Part shown: positions 40,893-53,285 of the stretch, one piece after another
How positions within the stretch are numbered: the first letter of the stretch is position 1
Layout of the letters: each line of letters begins with the position of its first letter
NCBI RefSeq assembly: GCF_045679555.1
Contig: NC_092122.1
Coordinates: 9,525,102 to 9,589,101, forward strand
Length of the DNA stretch: 64,000 nucleotides
Direction: 5' to 3'
Source of the DNA: Salvelinus alpinus
Taxonomy: Eukaryota > Chordata > Actinopteri > Salmoniformes > Salmonidae
The notes under the pieces: generated by a model
Database searches by the model: none
What the model saw: only the letters and a program-made list of their open reading frames with translations
What the model was told of the DNA's origin: nothing
Program-made: the position numbers and the translations under genes

Positions 40893-42839
40893 CAGTGGCG
40901 TGTATTCATGGATGACAAGGGAAGCCAGGCTTCCCCCCAAAAATGGACTAAAAAAATAAAAATAAACAGAAATGTGTCTTTCGTCTCTGTGTTTCATAAT
41001 GTTCCTTCAATTTGCAAGAGGTGGATCGTATCTCACAGGAGAAAGCATACGAGGGAGCGAAACAGCGCCACTCTGTCTCTCTACACGTAGGCCATATTTC
41101 TGATGCCGTCTGGTACGTTCGGGTATGACATTGTTGCCGCCTGTAGCATGGAATGCATGGAAAGCCAGCGAGCGTTTGGCCTCCCTTGATAAAAAAAAGT
41201 ATAACAAATTTGTCAATCAGCGTTGAGCTAAACTGAGCGAGCTCAACTGTGAATGGTCCTGGCGCACCAAAAGTCCTGTCAAATCCAATTGAGAGCATAC
41301 ATCATTGACAGAAACAACTTGAATTGTTGCAACTCGTGGTGTTGTTGTTCTCTGGTGGCTAGCTAGGTAGCTACAATTGTCCCTTTCCTAAATTAGCCAC
41401 GGGTGGAGATAGGGATTTAGACTTGTGGTTTTACTTCATTCTCCGTACTGACCAATGACTATAATGGCGATTCTGATCCAACCATTAATTCATACATTAT
41501 TGTGCCCCCTGGCCTGAGAGGATGGAAGTTCAATATGCAGCTAGATGTAAAAGTCTAATGTTAACTACCTAACGTTACCCATGAATGTAAGTTAGGCTAG
41601 GGAACAAGCATTTTAGCCAGGTAGCCTAGGACAACAAATAATAAAAGCTGCACTGTATGACAGAGAGATTGACGTTTAGTCAATATGAAAGAGAGGAGGA
41701 TGACATTGTCCTTTCTCTACAAGTAGGGTGAGTCAACATGTTTTCTACTTGATGAACGTTCAAAGGGAAAAAACACTCACGCACAGAAATCAGAACCATG
41801 GACAGCCACATCATATTTAGCTTACATTGATTGGACTAAATCGTTTTTGGTATCTTGTAGTTGTCACTGTATTAGACTAAGAAGAAGTGATTTGATGACG
41901 TTGCAATGTTGAAGTTGAAATGGTGCTGCAATAGTGGAGGCAGCTACCTTTTTCTTTGCATCTTGCGATAATTCTCTGTGGTTATAGACCTATAGTTGTT
42001 TAGTTGTCCGAAAATGTCATAAACATTAACTTGCTTGACCATGCTGCATGTTATGTAACTGTCTGTTACAGAGGTTGTAATCCGGTTTTGCGATAAAACA
42101 AAGGTGTGGTTGAATTTATTTGCCTTGAGGCATATGAATGAACAGGTTATTTAGTAAACAACGCAATTAAATCAAATCAAATCAAATCAAATTTTATTAG
42201 TCACATACACATGGTTAGCAGATGTTAATGCGAGTGTAGCGAAATGCTTGTGCTTCTAGTTCCGACAATGCAGTAATAACCAACAGTAATCTAACCTAAC
42301 AATTCCACACTACTACCTTACACACACACACAAGTGTAAAGGGATAAAGAATATGTACATAAAGATATATGGATGAGTGGTGGTACAGAACGGCATGGCA
42401 GATGCAGTAGATGGTATAGAGTACGGTATATACATATGAGATGAGTACTGTAGGGTATGTAAACATAAAGTGGCATAGTTTAAAGTGGCTAGTGGTACAT
42501 GTATTGCATAAAGATGGCAAGATGCAGTAGATGATATAGAGTACAGTATATATACATATGAGATGGGTAATGTAGGGTATGTAAACATTGTATTAAGTGG
42601 CATTGCTTAAAGTGGCTAGTGGTACATTTTTACATAATTTCCATCAATTCCCATTTTTAAAGTGGCTGGAGTTGAGTCAGTATGTTGGCAGCGGCCGCTA
42701 AATGTTAGTGGTGGCTGTTTAACAGTCTGATGGCCTTGAGATAGAAGCTGTTTTTTATCCCAACACATAGGTTCTACATTTTTTTTGGGGGGGCGGGGGG
42801 TTTGGCTACCCCAGTGATTTTACCCACGCACCGCTACTG
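40893..42839. mobile_element. hAT-like non-autonomous transposon, 1.95 kb
   Basis: Ends CAGTGGCG and CGCTACTG (inverted, 7 of 8). Similarity continues inward to a shared AGCC...CCCCCC. The flanking 8-mers TCCAAATG (40885-40892) and CCCAAATG (42840-42847) match at 7 of 8, as expected for a hAT target duplication. No transposase frame. The interior hosts an L2 3' end (42168-42770). The 43-bp segment at 41971-42013 recurs at 45463. Confidence 0.72.
42168..42770 (-). mobile_element. L2-type LINE 3' end fragment inside the hAT element
   Basis: Starts with (AAATC)n at 42168-42190, the complement of the TTTGA tail, then TTTTATTAGTCACATACACATGG, AGCGAAATGCTTGTGCTTC and other L2 3' motifs. It ends near CAGTCTGATGGCCTTGAGAT at about 42750. 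A 120-bp tandem duplication lies within it: GATGCAGTAGATGGTATAG near 42400 and its counterpart near 42520. Confidence 0.75.
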
Positions 42840-42841
42840 CC

Positions 42842-43063
42842 CAAATGCTCCCCACACCATGCTGAACCGAGGCTCTCTCGTGCTCCCACCCCTTTCGCCA
42901 AGTTTACTTAGTTAGCTAGCCAGGATGGCTGCGCCACTCTGGTTCAACAAAACGGTGCGTGTCTTACCGCCCTACGCCTCTAATGAATTATCTCGCGGGC
43001 GGCCTCTTGATACCAACCAATTCCAAAATAACACCGATTGAACATTGTCACGTTTTGAAAATA
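42842..43063. other. Unassigned sequence
   Basis: No gene or repeat recognised between the hAT element and the GA tract. Confidence 0.5.
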
Positions 43064-43190
<127 letters not shown>

Positions 43191-43939
43191 AAATGATTGT
43201 GCAGCCCTGGCTATGCGGATATTGTGCTAAGAGAAATTCAGGACCTTGGAGAACACAACACATGTATTTGGCTACTGCAAAAGCCACAGAGGGACAGTGG
43301 GATAGCCTCTAACTCCCTGTTTAATAGGCTACGTTTCTCACAGCCCCAAAATGATACAAACCTAAACCTAAGAAGAAAAGACTATACTTCCACAGTAATG
43401 TAACGCATCTTTAGTTGACTTTAATCATAGTTGTAACAGGATGTTTAGAGAGCAGTTTTATTCTAGTAATGCTGATTGACCGAGGGGAATAGAAAAAGGG
43501 GGATATAAATTGAAAGCCAATGAAAATTAATCAAAACCACTAAACGGGTCATTATCTAGCCTACAGATACATGCAACATTTTATTTTTTATTTTTTTAAG
43601 CTGAACAAAAACACAGATGAACTCTTAAACCATATGACCCGCCCACTACCCCCTGTGCTACCATACTTGTGAAAAGACTCAGTAATATTATGATCTCTGT
43701 CTGAGGTGAGATGACCATGTTCTAGTGACGTTAACCCTTTACTATTGACATACAACAATCCAGCCCAGAGTTTTGCGTTGGCATTATGGTTATTTAGTGG
43801 CACTTTAGTGGTTAAGAGGATCGCTGTTCTGTGTAATTATGATGCTGTGAAGCGCTGTCTGTCGTCACCATGGTTACTGGCGTGAAGCTATTTTGGACCC
43901 ATGGGCTGTGTCTTTTGAGCTGTCTATACCATAGAATAC
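43191..43939. other. Unassigned sequence
   Basis: No gene recognised. Confidence 0.5.
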
Positions 43940-44310
43940 CTTTTTTTATTTTTTATTTAACCTTTATTTAACCAGGAAAAGCCCATTGAGACCCAGAGTC
44001 TCTTTTTCAAGGGAGACCTGCCCAAGAAGGCAGCAACAATCAATACATTACATCATTAAAACATACAACAATACAAAATAACAACATGATCCAGCCTAAG
44101 AAAAGCATTTACACTCCTCCGTAACAGTCTCCCATGAATATTTTAAATTCATTCAGTGGCACGAACATATCTAGATGAAGCATGGATTGTAGATAGAATG
44201 AATTGAACAGAGTTGGAAGCTCTAAGCCTGGATATTTGACTGGTAAACTCATGGGTATACTTGCAATGGCTGCCTGGTATTGTGATGCAATAATTTCAAT
44301 GGTCATGTAG
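43940..44310 (-). mobile_element. LINE 3' end fragment (non-L2 type)
   Basis: Begins TTTTTATTTAACCTTTATTTAACCAGG on the plus strand, a poly-A-like 3' end when read on minus, followed by AGACCCAGAGTCTCTTTTTC. A 65-codon minus frame (44109-44306, containing LPTLFNSFYLQSMLHLDMFV) covers the 5' part. Family placement is uncertain. Confidence 0.5.
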
Positions 44311-44527
44311 AATGTTCATTCAAATGATGTTAACTGATGTGGCTCATGCAATGGAATGCATTTCTTTGTAATGTTGACTTGATTTAACAAATCACAGCAC
44401 AGATTGATGGGTACACTTCCTGCTTTGTTCCTATGGGTACACCCGTCAGTCCACCCATTATGCCATCATTGACTTGAATGGGGATGCCTGTTCTATTCAT
44501 TCTATTTCTATGGTCCATACTGTACAC

Positions 44528-45049
44528 TGTACATACTGGGTCCGTTCATAAATTCACTCTGGCTATCTGTTCGTAAATTCACTCTGGCTATCTACTCCTA
44601 TTTCAGAGCACTCTCGTCTGAGTGTGCCAGAGTGCAGAATAACTGATGAATTCAACGGGTGTTGAGCTTTCATAAACGTCCGTAAACGTCGGCAAAAAAG
44701 CGTTATTAAATTGTTGCCAGCAGCACAGTTACAGTCACCAACGCTCTGGATAACACGAAAACAGCCTAACCAGCTCTGCAAGAGTGTGTAAAATGGTCAG
44801 AGTGAGGTGCTCTCATTTGTTTCTGGAAGTTTCTAGCAAGTTAGCCAACATTTGCCAGTTAGCTTGGGTGCTTGACTGCCGTTGTGAGGTCATAACGCTC
44901 GGATCAACCCTACTCCTCGGCCAGAGCATCCAGTGTGCACTCTGAATGCCAGAGAGCGAAACGCTCTGAATTTACGAACGCCCAGAGCGCACTCTGAGCG
45001 CACTCTGGCACTCCAGATTGAATTTACAAATGCACCCACTGTATGTACA
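44528..45049. mobile_element. 522-bp inverted-repeat element
   Basis: Left end TGTACATAC-TGGGTCCGTTC-ATAAATTCA and the reverse-complemented right end TGTACATACAGTGGGTGCATT-TGTAAATTCA are clearly similar over about 35 bp. The interior has repeated CAGAGTG/CACTCTG motifs and a local duplication GTAAATTCACTCTGGCTATC near 44570. No coding capacity. Confidence 0.6.
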
Positions 45050-45462
45050 TCTCTGCAAGCTGTAGCGGGTGGTGATGATGTCATCCCTCTGCACCGTGTC
45101 ACATATTCAGAACAGAAATTGTACTTTTCACTCCTCAACCCAGATCTCACTCTCTCTCGCTCTCTCACACACACACATCCATCACTAATGATTCAAACCT
45201 CTGCAATAGTTGGTTTTCTTTACTCTTCACACAAGCATCCATCACTGGCCCCGTCACAGCACACAACGGTATCGCTGTATCACTAATCAGCAAAGGTGCA
45301 GTTAAAATGAGCATGTCGTAAAATAGACCCACCTTAAATCAGAGACTCACAAACAGTCCAGAGGGGAAACCAGAAATGAATGGCTCAGCCTGTGTGTGTA
45401 CTGTACTGTGTTCTTTTGGGGAGAGGGGTGGAGAAAGGGGGGGAAGTAGCAAGTGTAGCTGC
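45050..45462. other. Unassigned sequence
   Basis: No gene recognised. Two copies of CACACA...CATCCATCACT lie near 45170 and 45230. Confidence 0.5.
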
Positions 45463-45505
45463 ATTCTCTGTGGTTATAAACCTATAGTTGTTTAGTTGTC
45501 CGAAA
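45463..45505. repeat. 43-bp direct repeat of 41971-42013
   Basis: ATTCTCTGTGGTTATA(A/G)ACC... through GTCCGAAA is identical to 41971-42013 except one base. It is joined directly to the Tc1 left end, replacing the expected outermost TIR bases. Confidence 0.93.
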
Positions 45506-46150
45506 GTCGGAAGTTTACATACACTTAGGTTGGAGTCATTAAAACTTGTTTTTCAACCACTTCACACATTTCTTGTTAACAAACTATAGTTTTGGCAAAT
45601 CGGTTAGAACATCTACTTTGTGCATGACACAAGTAATTTTTCCAACAATTGTTTACGGACAGATTATTTCACTTATCATTTACTGTATCACAATTCTAGT
45701 AGGTCAGAAGTTCACATACACTAAGTTGACTTTCTTTAAACAGCTTGGAAAATTCCAGAAAATTATTTCATGGCTTTAGAAGCTTCTGATAGGCTAATTG
45801 ACATCATTTGAGTCAATTGGAGGTGTAGCTGTGGATGTATTTCAAGGGCTACCTTCAAACTCAGTGCCTCTTTGCTTGACATCATGGGAAAATCAAAAGA
45901 TCACAGACTACAGTTTGCAACTGCACAGTGGGACAAAGATCATACTTTTTGGAGAAATGTCCTCTCGTCTGATGACACAAAAATAGAACTGTTTGGTCAT
46001 AATGACCATCGTTATGTTTGGAGGAAAAAGTGGGATACTTGCAAGCCGAAGAACACCATCCCAACTGTGAAGCGCCGAGGTGGCAGCATCATGTTGTGGG
46101 GGGCTTTGCTGCAGGAGGGACTGGTGCCCTTCACAAAATAGATGGCATCA
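45506..46150 (+). mobile_element. Tc1/mariner copy A, left part
   Basis: Left TIR sequence GTCGGAAGTTTACATACACT, then the inner TIR-type repeat near 45706, a leader, and transposase starting MGKSKDH at about 45890. The N-terminal helix-turn-helix region is deleted: after AAAATCAAAAGA it jumps to the central domain (WRNVLSSDDTKIELFGHNDHRYVWRKK). It ends abruptly at GATGGCATCAT, where another retroelement begins. Confidence 0.88.
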
Positions 46151-47031
46151 TACTCGGCCTTGTCTCAGGATGGTAAGTTGGTGGTTGAAGATATCGACCT
46201 AGTGGTGTGGGAGCTGTGCTTTGGCAAAGTGGGTGGGGTTATATCCTGCCTGTTTGGCCCTGTCCGGGGGTATCAACGGATGGGGCCACAGTGTCTCCTG
46301 AACCCTCCTGTCTCAGCCTCCAGTATTTCTGCTGCAGTAGTTTATGTGTCGAGGGGCTAGGGTCAGTCTGTTATATCTGGAGTATTTCTCCTGTCTTATC
46401 CGGTGTCCTGTGTGAATTTAAGTATGCTCTCCCTAATTCTCTCTTTCTCTCTTTCTTTCTCTCTCTCTGAGGACCTGAGTCGTAGGACCATGCCTCAGGA
46501 CTACCTGGCATGATGACTCCTTGCTGTCCCCAGTCCACCTGGCCGTGCCGCTACTCCAGTTTCAACTGTTCTGCCTGCGGCTATGGAACCCTGACCTGTT
46601 CATCAGACGTGCTACCTGTCCCAGACCTGCTGTTTTCAACTCTCTAGAGACAGCAGGAGCGGTAGAGATACTCTCAATGATCGGCTTTGAAAAGCCAACT
46701 GACATTTACTCCTGAGGTGCTGACCTGTTGCACCCTCGACAACTACTGTGATTATTATTATTTGACCATGCTGGTCATTTATGAACATTTGAACATCTTG
46801 GCCATGTTCTGTTATAATCCCCACCCGGCACAGCCAGAAGAGGACTGGCCACCCCTCATAGCCTGGTTCCTCTCTAGGTTTCTTCCTAGGTTTTGGCCTT
46901 TCTAGGGAGTTTTTCCTAGTGCTTCTACACCTGCATTGCTTGCTGTTTGGGGTTTTAGGCTGGGTTTCTATACAGCACTTTTAGATATCAGCTGATGTAA
47001 GAAGGGCTATATAAATAACTTTGATTTGATT
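46151..47031 (+). mobile_element. Retroelement-like repeat with TTTGATTTGA tail
   Basis: Starts ACTCGGCCTTGTCTCAGGAT and runs through a CT-rich patch (46437-46470) to GGGCTATATAAATAACTTTGATTTGATTT. The 3' tail is the same as in the L2-type elements here. No intact reverse transcriptase frame. It separates two Tc1 parts. Confidence 0.7.
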
Positions 47032-48091
47032 TAATTGACATAATTTGAGTCAATTGGAGGTGTACCTGTGGATGTATGTCAAAGCCCACCTTCAAACTCA
47101 GTGCCTCTTTGCTTGACATCATGGTAAAATCAAAAGAAATCAGCCAAGACCTCAGAAAAACAATTGTAGACCTCCACAAGTCTGGTTAATCCTTGGGAAC
47201 AATTTCCAAACCCCTGAAGGTACCACATTTATTTGCACAAACAATAGTATGCAAGTGTAAACACCATGGGAGCACGCAGCCGTCATACCGCTCAGGAATT
47301 AGACGCATTCTGTCTCCTAGAGATGAACGTACTTTGGTGCGAAAAGTGCAAATCAATCCCAGAACAACAGCAAAGGACCTTGTGAAGATGCTGGAGGAAA
47401 CAGGTACAAATGTATCTATATCCACAGTAAAATGAGTCCTATGTCGACTTAACCTGAAAGGCCGCTCAGCAAGGAAGAAGCCTCTGCTCCAAAACCGCCA
47501 TATAAAAGCCAGACTACTCTTTGCAACTGCACATGTGGTCAAAGATCATACTTTTTGGAGAAATGTCCAATGATACCAAGCATACTTCCAAAGTTGTGGC
47601 AAAATGGCTTAAGGACAACAAAGTCAAGGTATTGGTGTGGCCATCACAAAGCCCTGACCTCAATCCCATAGAAAATTTGTGGGCAGAACTGAAAAAGTGT
47701 GTGCAAGCAAGGAGGCCTACAAACCTGACTCAGTTACACCAGCTCTGTCAGCAGGAATGGGCCAAAATTCACCCAACTTATTGTGGGAAGCTTGTGGAAG
47801 GCTACCCAAAACGTTTGACACAAGTTAAACAATTTAAAGGCAATGCTACCAAAAACCTATTGAGTGTATGTAAACTTCTGACCCACTGGGAATGTGATGA
47901 AAGAAAATGTGATGAAAGCTGAAATAAATAATTCTCTCTACTATTATTCTGACATTTCACATTCTTAAAATAAAGTGGTGATCCTAACTGACCTAAACAG
48001 GGAATTTTTATTCTGATTTGTCAGGAATTGTGAAAAACTGAGTTTAAATGTATTTTGCTTAAGTGTATGTAAACTTCTGACTTCAACTGTA
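47032..48091 (+). mobile_element. Tc1/mariner copy B, right part
   Basis: Begins within the Tc1 leader (TAATTGACATAATTTGAGTC, also seen in copy A at 45797). Transposase N terminus [20 protein letters not shown], stop after SG, then the helix-turn-helix region. The central domain is deleted after the WRNVQ-like motif. The C-terminal part has [20 protein letters not shown] with the final catalytic residue of the DDE set. The right TIR ends CTTCAACTG plus TA at 48090-48091. Non-functional. Confidence 0.9.
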
Positions 48092-48128
48092 TGTACTTAG
48101 TGTACTGTACAGACGTAGGTGTCTGTGT

Positions 48129-48148
48129 GGGGGGGGGGGGGGGGGGGG
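48129..48148. repeat. G homopolymer, 20 bp
   Basis: Twenty consecutive G on the plus strand, 16 bp before the GT array. Confidence 0.9.
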
Positions 48149-48161
48149 TCAGGCCACCAAA

Positions 48162-49052
<891 letters not shown>

Positions 49053-49063
49053 TATTGCAGAGC

Positions 49064-49162
49064 TAACCTGGTTCCAGATCGGTTTGTACTGGCTTGCCAA
49101 CATGTCGTGGCAATGACCATACAGGAGCTGACAAGATAGCACAAACATATCTGGAACCAGGC
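49064..49162. mobile_element. 99-bp MITE with 11-bp flanking direct repeat
   Basis: CCTGGTTCCAGAT at the left and its exact reverse complement at the right, with weaker inverted similarity continuing to about 26 bp. TATTGCAGAGC lies directly outside on both sides (49053-49063 and 49163-49173), a clear target duplication. Confidence 0.85.
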
Positions 49163-49173
49163 TATTGCAGAGC

Positions 49174-49865
49174 CATTCCTGACTATGTATGAGTATATGA
49201 GTGGAAGAGAAAGCCTTGGAGTCATTTTCTCTTTAACTCAATTTAAAGGACATATCATCCCTTTTCACATATTAGAATTCTTCCTGCGGAAATTAAGCTA
49301 TAGGGCTATGGGTCAAGATCTCCACTGCTGTACTGAAACAGACTATAAAAGCAAACTCAGAGGGAAAACGACCCTCAACACATTGACCACAGCAATAATG
49401 TTAAATTATTCACACTATGGCTATGTGCTGAATACTCTCTTTTCTTAATTACCAGTGCGTATTCTGTCCCTGGCCCACTCTGATCTGCGTTCACTGATGG
49501 GACATAATGGTGTAGAAAGATCACTCTGGGGTTTATTAAGATGCAGTTGAGCCCTTTAATTGTGGCCACATTAAGTGTGATGGAGTGATCATAAAGGAAA
49601 TGACATGTTTGGCAGAGGGCAGTGGGCTCGTTTGGATGGAAGGAGAGGATTGTGGATGTAAGCACTCCCTGGCCACAGGCTTCAGTCTGCTCAACAGTAG
49701 CAACAGTAGCCTGGGGAATCTGGCTGTTATGATGATGGGCAGTTGGATGGGGTGCTTCATGTAGATAGGGTTCAATTATTTCAGTTCCCTGGCCTGGTCA
49801 GCCTGGCTTTGCAATTGATCATTTGAGTGGGAAAGTGATAAGATAGACGACCCAGCAGCCAAATT
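49174..49865. other. Unassigned sequence
   Basis: Short frames only. No gene recognised. Confidence 0.5.
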
Positions 49866-50048
49866 GGGGTGGCAGGTAGCCTAGTGGTTAGAGTGTTGGG
49901 CCAGTAACCGAAAGGTTGCTGGATCGAATCCCCGAGCTGACAAAAATCTGTCATTCTGCCCCTGAACAAGGTATTTAACCCACTGTTCCCTAGTAGGTTG
50001 TCATTGTAAATAATAATTTACTTGCCCAGTTAAATCAAAACAAATAAA
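49866..50048 (+). mobile_element. HpaI-type tRNA-derived SINE
   Basis: The head GGGGTGGCAGGTAGCCTAGT has an A box TAGCCTAGTGG (49877-49887) and a B box GGATCGAATCC (49921-49931). The body is CTGTCATTCTGCCCCTGAAC, and the tail ends GTTAAATCAAAACAAATAAAA. This matches the salmonid HpaI SINE layout (a known salmonid-wide tRNA-derived family). Confidence 0.92.
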
Positions 50049-50643
50049 ACATGCTGGTTCTGGAGCAGCACCAGTTAATTCTGAAAATAGCTGCAAGAGT
50101 AAACATACATATAGCTATATAGCAATAACTCTACTTCAGTAGGGCTACAAAAGGCAAAAAGCTTATTGCGTGTCAATAGAATAAGCCTGGCATAAATCTT
50201 TGGTGAATTCTCATTTGGCAATGCTATTGCAACATTGACATATCAATGTCCAAATATCTTCACGTTACTGAATACAAAGGCATAATATGCATAAACATTA
50301 GCGTTTCAAATCAACTTTGAAAACACCCCCTAAACGGGAGAAACCGAAATGATGACTTTCTATTGGGCCAACAACAGGCAGCTAGCTATTCCTGCGGCTG
50401 CAAACCGTTGTTGTTGATCCAGAAGACGTCTCTGTTTTATTTGTTATTTTAATGGGGCTGCAACAGGGATAAAACTGGGCAGTGGACCAAACCAATAGTC
50501 TGCAAAGATATGTCAATATTGACTTGAAAAAGAATATAGCATCATATATATCAAAATAAATTCAGAAATAAAACATGAACCTCTGAGAAACCTCTTGACC
50601 CAGTCCACTCTAAGAACACTGCTGTTTCTAAATAAAATACTCC
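50049..50643. other. Unassigned sequence
   Basis: No gene recognised. Confidence 0.5.
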
Positions 50644-51831
50644 TGCTAAAACGCATACTGTAGCCTACTCTGCTAAAACGCATACTGTAGCCTACTCTGC
50701 TAAAACACATACTGTAGCCTACTCTGCTAAAACACATACTGTAGCCTACTCTGCTAAAACACATACTGTAGCCTACTCTGCTAAAACACATACTGTAGCC
50801 TACTCTGCTAAAACACATACTGTAGCCTACTCTGCTAAAACACATACTGTAGCCTACTCTGCTAAAACACATACTGTAGCCTACTCTGCTAAAACACATA
50901 CTGTAGCCTACTCTGCTAAAACACATACTGTAGCCTACTCTGCTAAAACACATACTGTAGCCTACTCTGCTAAAACACATACTGTAGCCTACTCTGCTAA
51001 AACACATACTGTAGCCTACTCTGCTAAAACACATACTGTAGCCTACTCTGCTAAAACACATACTGTAGCCTACTCTGCTAAAACACATACTGTAGCCTAT
51101 TCTGCTAAAACACATACTGTAGCCTACTCTGCTAAAACACATACTGTAGCCTACTCTGCTAAAACACATACTGTAGCCTACTCTGCTAAAACACATACTG
51201 TAGCCTATTCTGCTAAAACACATACTGTAGCCTACTCTGCTAAAACACATACTGTAGCCTACTCTGCTAAAACACATACTGTAGCCTACTCTGCTAAAAC
51301 ACATACTGTAGCCTACTCTGCTAAAACACATACTGTAGCCTACTCTGCTAAAACACATACTGTAGCCTACTCTGCTAAAACACATACTGTAGCCTACTCT
51401 GCTAAAACACATACTGTAGCCTACTCTGCTAAAACACATACTGTAGCCTACTCTGCTAAAACACATACTGTATCCTACTCTTCTAAAACACATACTGTAG
51501 CCTACTCTGCTAAAACACATACTGTAGCCTACTCTGCTAAAACACATACTGTAGCCTACTCTGCTAAAACACATACTGTAGCCTACTCTGCTAAAACACA
51601 TACTGTAGCCTACTCTGCTAAAACACATACTGTAGCCTACTCTGCTAAAACACATACTGTAGCCTACTCTGCTAAAACACATACTGTATCCTACTCTTCT
51701 AAAACACATACTGTAGCCTACTCTGCTAAAACACATACTGTAGCCTACTCTGCTAAAACACATACTGTAGCCTACTCTGCTAAAACACATACTGTAGCCT
51801 ACTCTGCTAAAACACATACTGTAGCCTACTC
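50644..51831. repeat. 27-bp minisatellite, 44 copies
   Basis: 1188 bp, exactly 44 units of 27 bp. The unit contains TGCTAAAACACATACTG then TAGCCTACTC. The first two units have CGCATACT. The variant TATCCTACTCTTCT occurs twice 216 bp (8 units) apart, and GCCTATTCTG twice 108 bp (4 units) apart. As 27 is 9 codons, the minus strand remains open as about 44 repeats of RVGYSMCFS inside a 495-codon frame (50513-52000). The flanks of that frame have no domain, so I regard it as non-coding. Confidence 0.97.
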
Positions 51832-52469
51832 TGCCACTACCTTTAGTAAGCCAGTATGGTTTGGCGTCTAAGGTCAAAACACCACCACACAAACACAGAG
51901 TAGGCCTGAGCTTTATTAGCAATTCATAAGACTGAAGTAACGGGCTGGAACTGAGCATGTTAGCAGGCCAAGATGTGAGTCGAGTCTGTGGACTAAACAT
52001 ACGACAGGGGTCAATGTCATACTCAACGTGCTATATAGGCACGGCACACAAGACATGAAGATATCTGACTGATACATCCTATTAAAGGTCAGATTCTTCC
52101 CCTTCCTTCATCCCACTGGCATTGTGATGTCCAATCCCATGTGAGCGCCAATGTATCCCGTGGCCGAGTCATACCAAAGACTGTAAAAATGTGAACCGGT
52201 GTGTCTCTGCTTGGTATTCTGCATTAAGAAGATAGATTGGGGTTAAGGCCCTGTGATAAACAAGCATCCTGTCCAGGGGGTGTACTTGTACATCAAGCTG
52301 CCTCACGCTACAGAAACAGGAGATCTATGAGCCATTCCGGCTCGTTCTATGTATGAGTCTCAAAATATATGAACATGTTTATGGGATGGGTAATGGGATG
52401 GGTAACAAGGCTGAGGTGTGTTTGGGTGTGTGGTAGAGGACTGAGGCATGGGAATTAGGGCTGGGCCAT
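51832..52469. other. Unassigned sequence with a SINE-like repeat
   Basis: 52160-52345 (CCCGTGGCCGAGTCATACC ... GGGGTGTACTTGTACATCAA ... CTGCCTCACGCTACAGAAAC) looks like an interspersed SINE-like repeat, low confidence. GGGATGGGTAA is duplicated near 52383-52404. Confidence 0.35.
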
Positions 52470-53285
52470 TGCGTATCCAGGTATTTGTATTTATTATGGA
52501 TCCCCATTACCTCCCGCAAAGGAAGCAGCTACTCTTCCTGGGGTCGAGCTAAATTAAGGCAGTTATACAATTTTCAAAACATTACAATACATTTATTGTA
52601 GAATTCATAAGATACTAAGTGTGTGCCCTCAGGCCCATACTCCACTATCACATACTGTCTACAACTCAAAATGTGTACGTGTGTGTATAGTGTGTATGTT
52701 ATCATGTGTGTGTATGCATGTGTCTGTACCTATGTTTGTGTTGCTTCACAGCCCCGCTGTTCCATAAGGTGTCATTTATTTTAATTTGGATCTATTCCAC
52801 ATCATTTACCTGATGTGGAATAGAGTTCCATGTAGTCATGGCTCTATATAGTACTGTGCGCCTCCCATAGTCTGTTCTGGACATAGGGACTGTGAAGAGA
52901 CCTCTGGTGGCATGCCCTTGTGGGGTATGCACAGGTGTCTGAGCTGTATACTAGTCGTGCATTCAATATGTCAATACCTCTAACAAGTACAAGTAGTGAT
53001 GAACTCAATCTCTCCTCTACTTTGAGCCAGGAGAGATTGACATGCAAATGATTCATGTTTGCTCTCTGTAGTAGCTGAGGTGTATAGTGTTGAGTCATCC
53101 GCATACATAGACACACTGTTTTTAGTCAAAGCCAAAGGCATGTCATTAGTAAACATTGAAAAAAGTAAGGGGCCTAGAAAGCTACGCTGGGGAATTCCTG
53201 ATTCTACCTGGATTATGTTGGAGAGGCTTCCATTAAAGGACACCCTCTGTGTTCTGTTAGACAGGTAAGTATTACTGGTGGAGGA
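52470..53285 (-). mobile_element. LINE reverse transcriptase fragment
   Basis: The minus frame 52980-53243 holds ESGIPQRSFLGPLLFSMFTND and MYADDSTLYTS, the RT motifs around the intact YADD box. The canonical G-x-PQGS reads GIPQRS here. The 3' non-coding part runs to about 52470 and includes ATGGATCCCCATTACC on the plus strand. Truncated on its 5' side near 53285. It differs from the L2 copies in this window, so it is a second Jockey/CR1-like LINE family. Confidence 0.82.

Noticed and set aside
46151..47031. Simple insertion into a single Tc1 with target duplication
   Set aside because: The two Tc1 parts overlap in sequence and lack different regions, so they come from two copies.
50513..52000. 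495-codon minus-strand ORF with nonapeptide repeats as a real protein
   Set aside because: The frame is open only because the 27-bp unit is a multiple of 3 without a stop. Flanking residues show no domain, signal peptide or splice logic.
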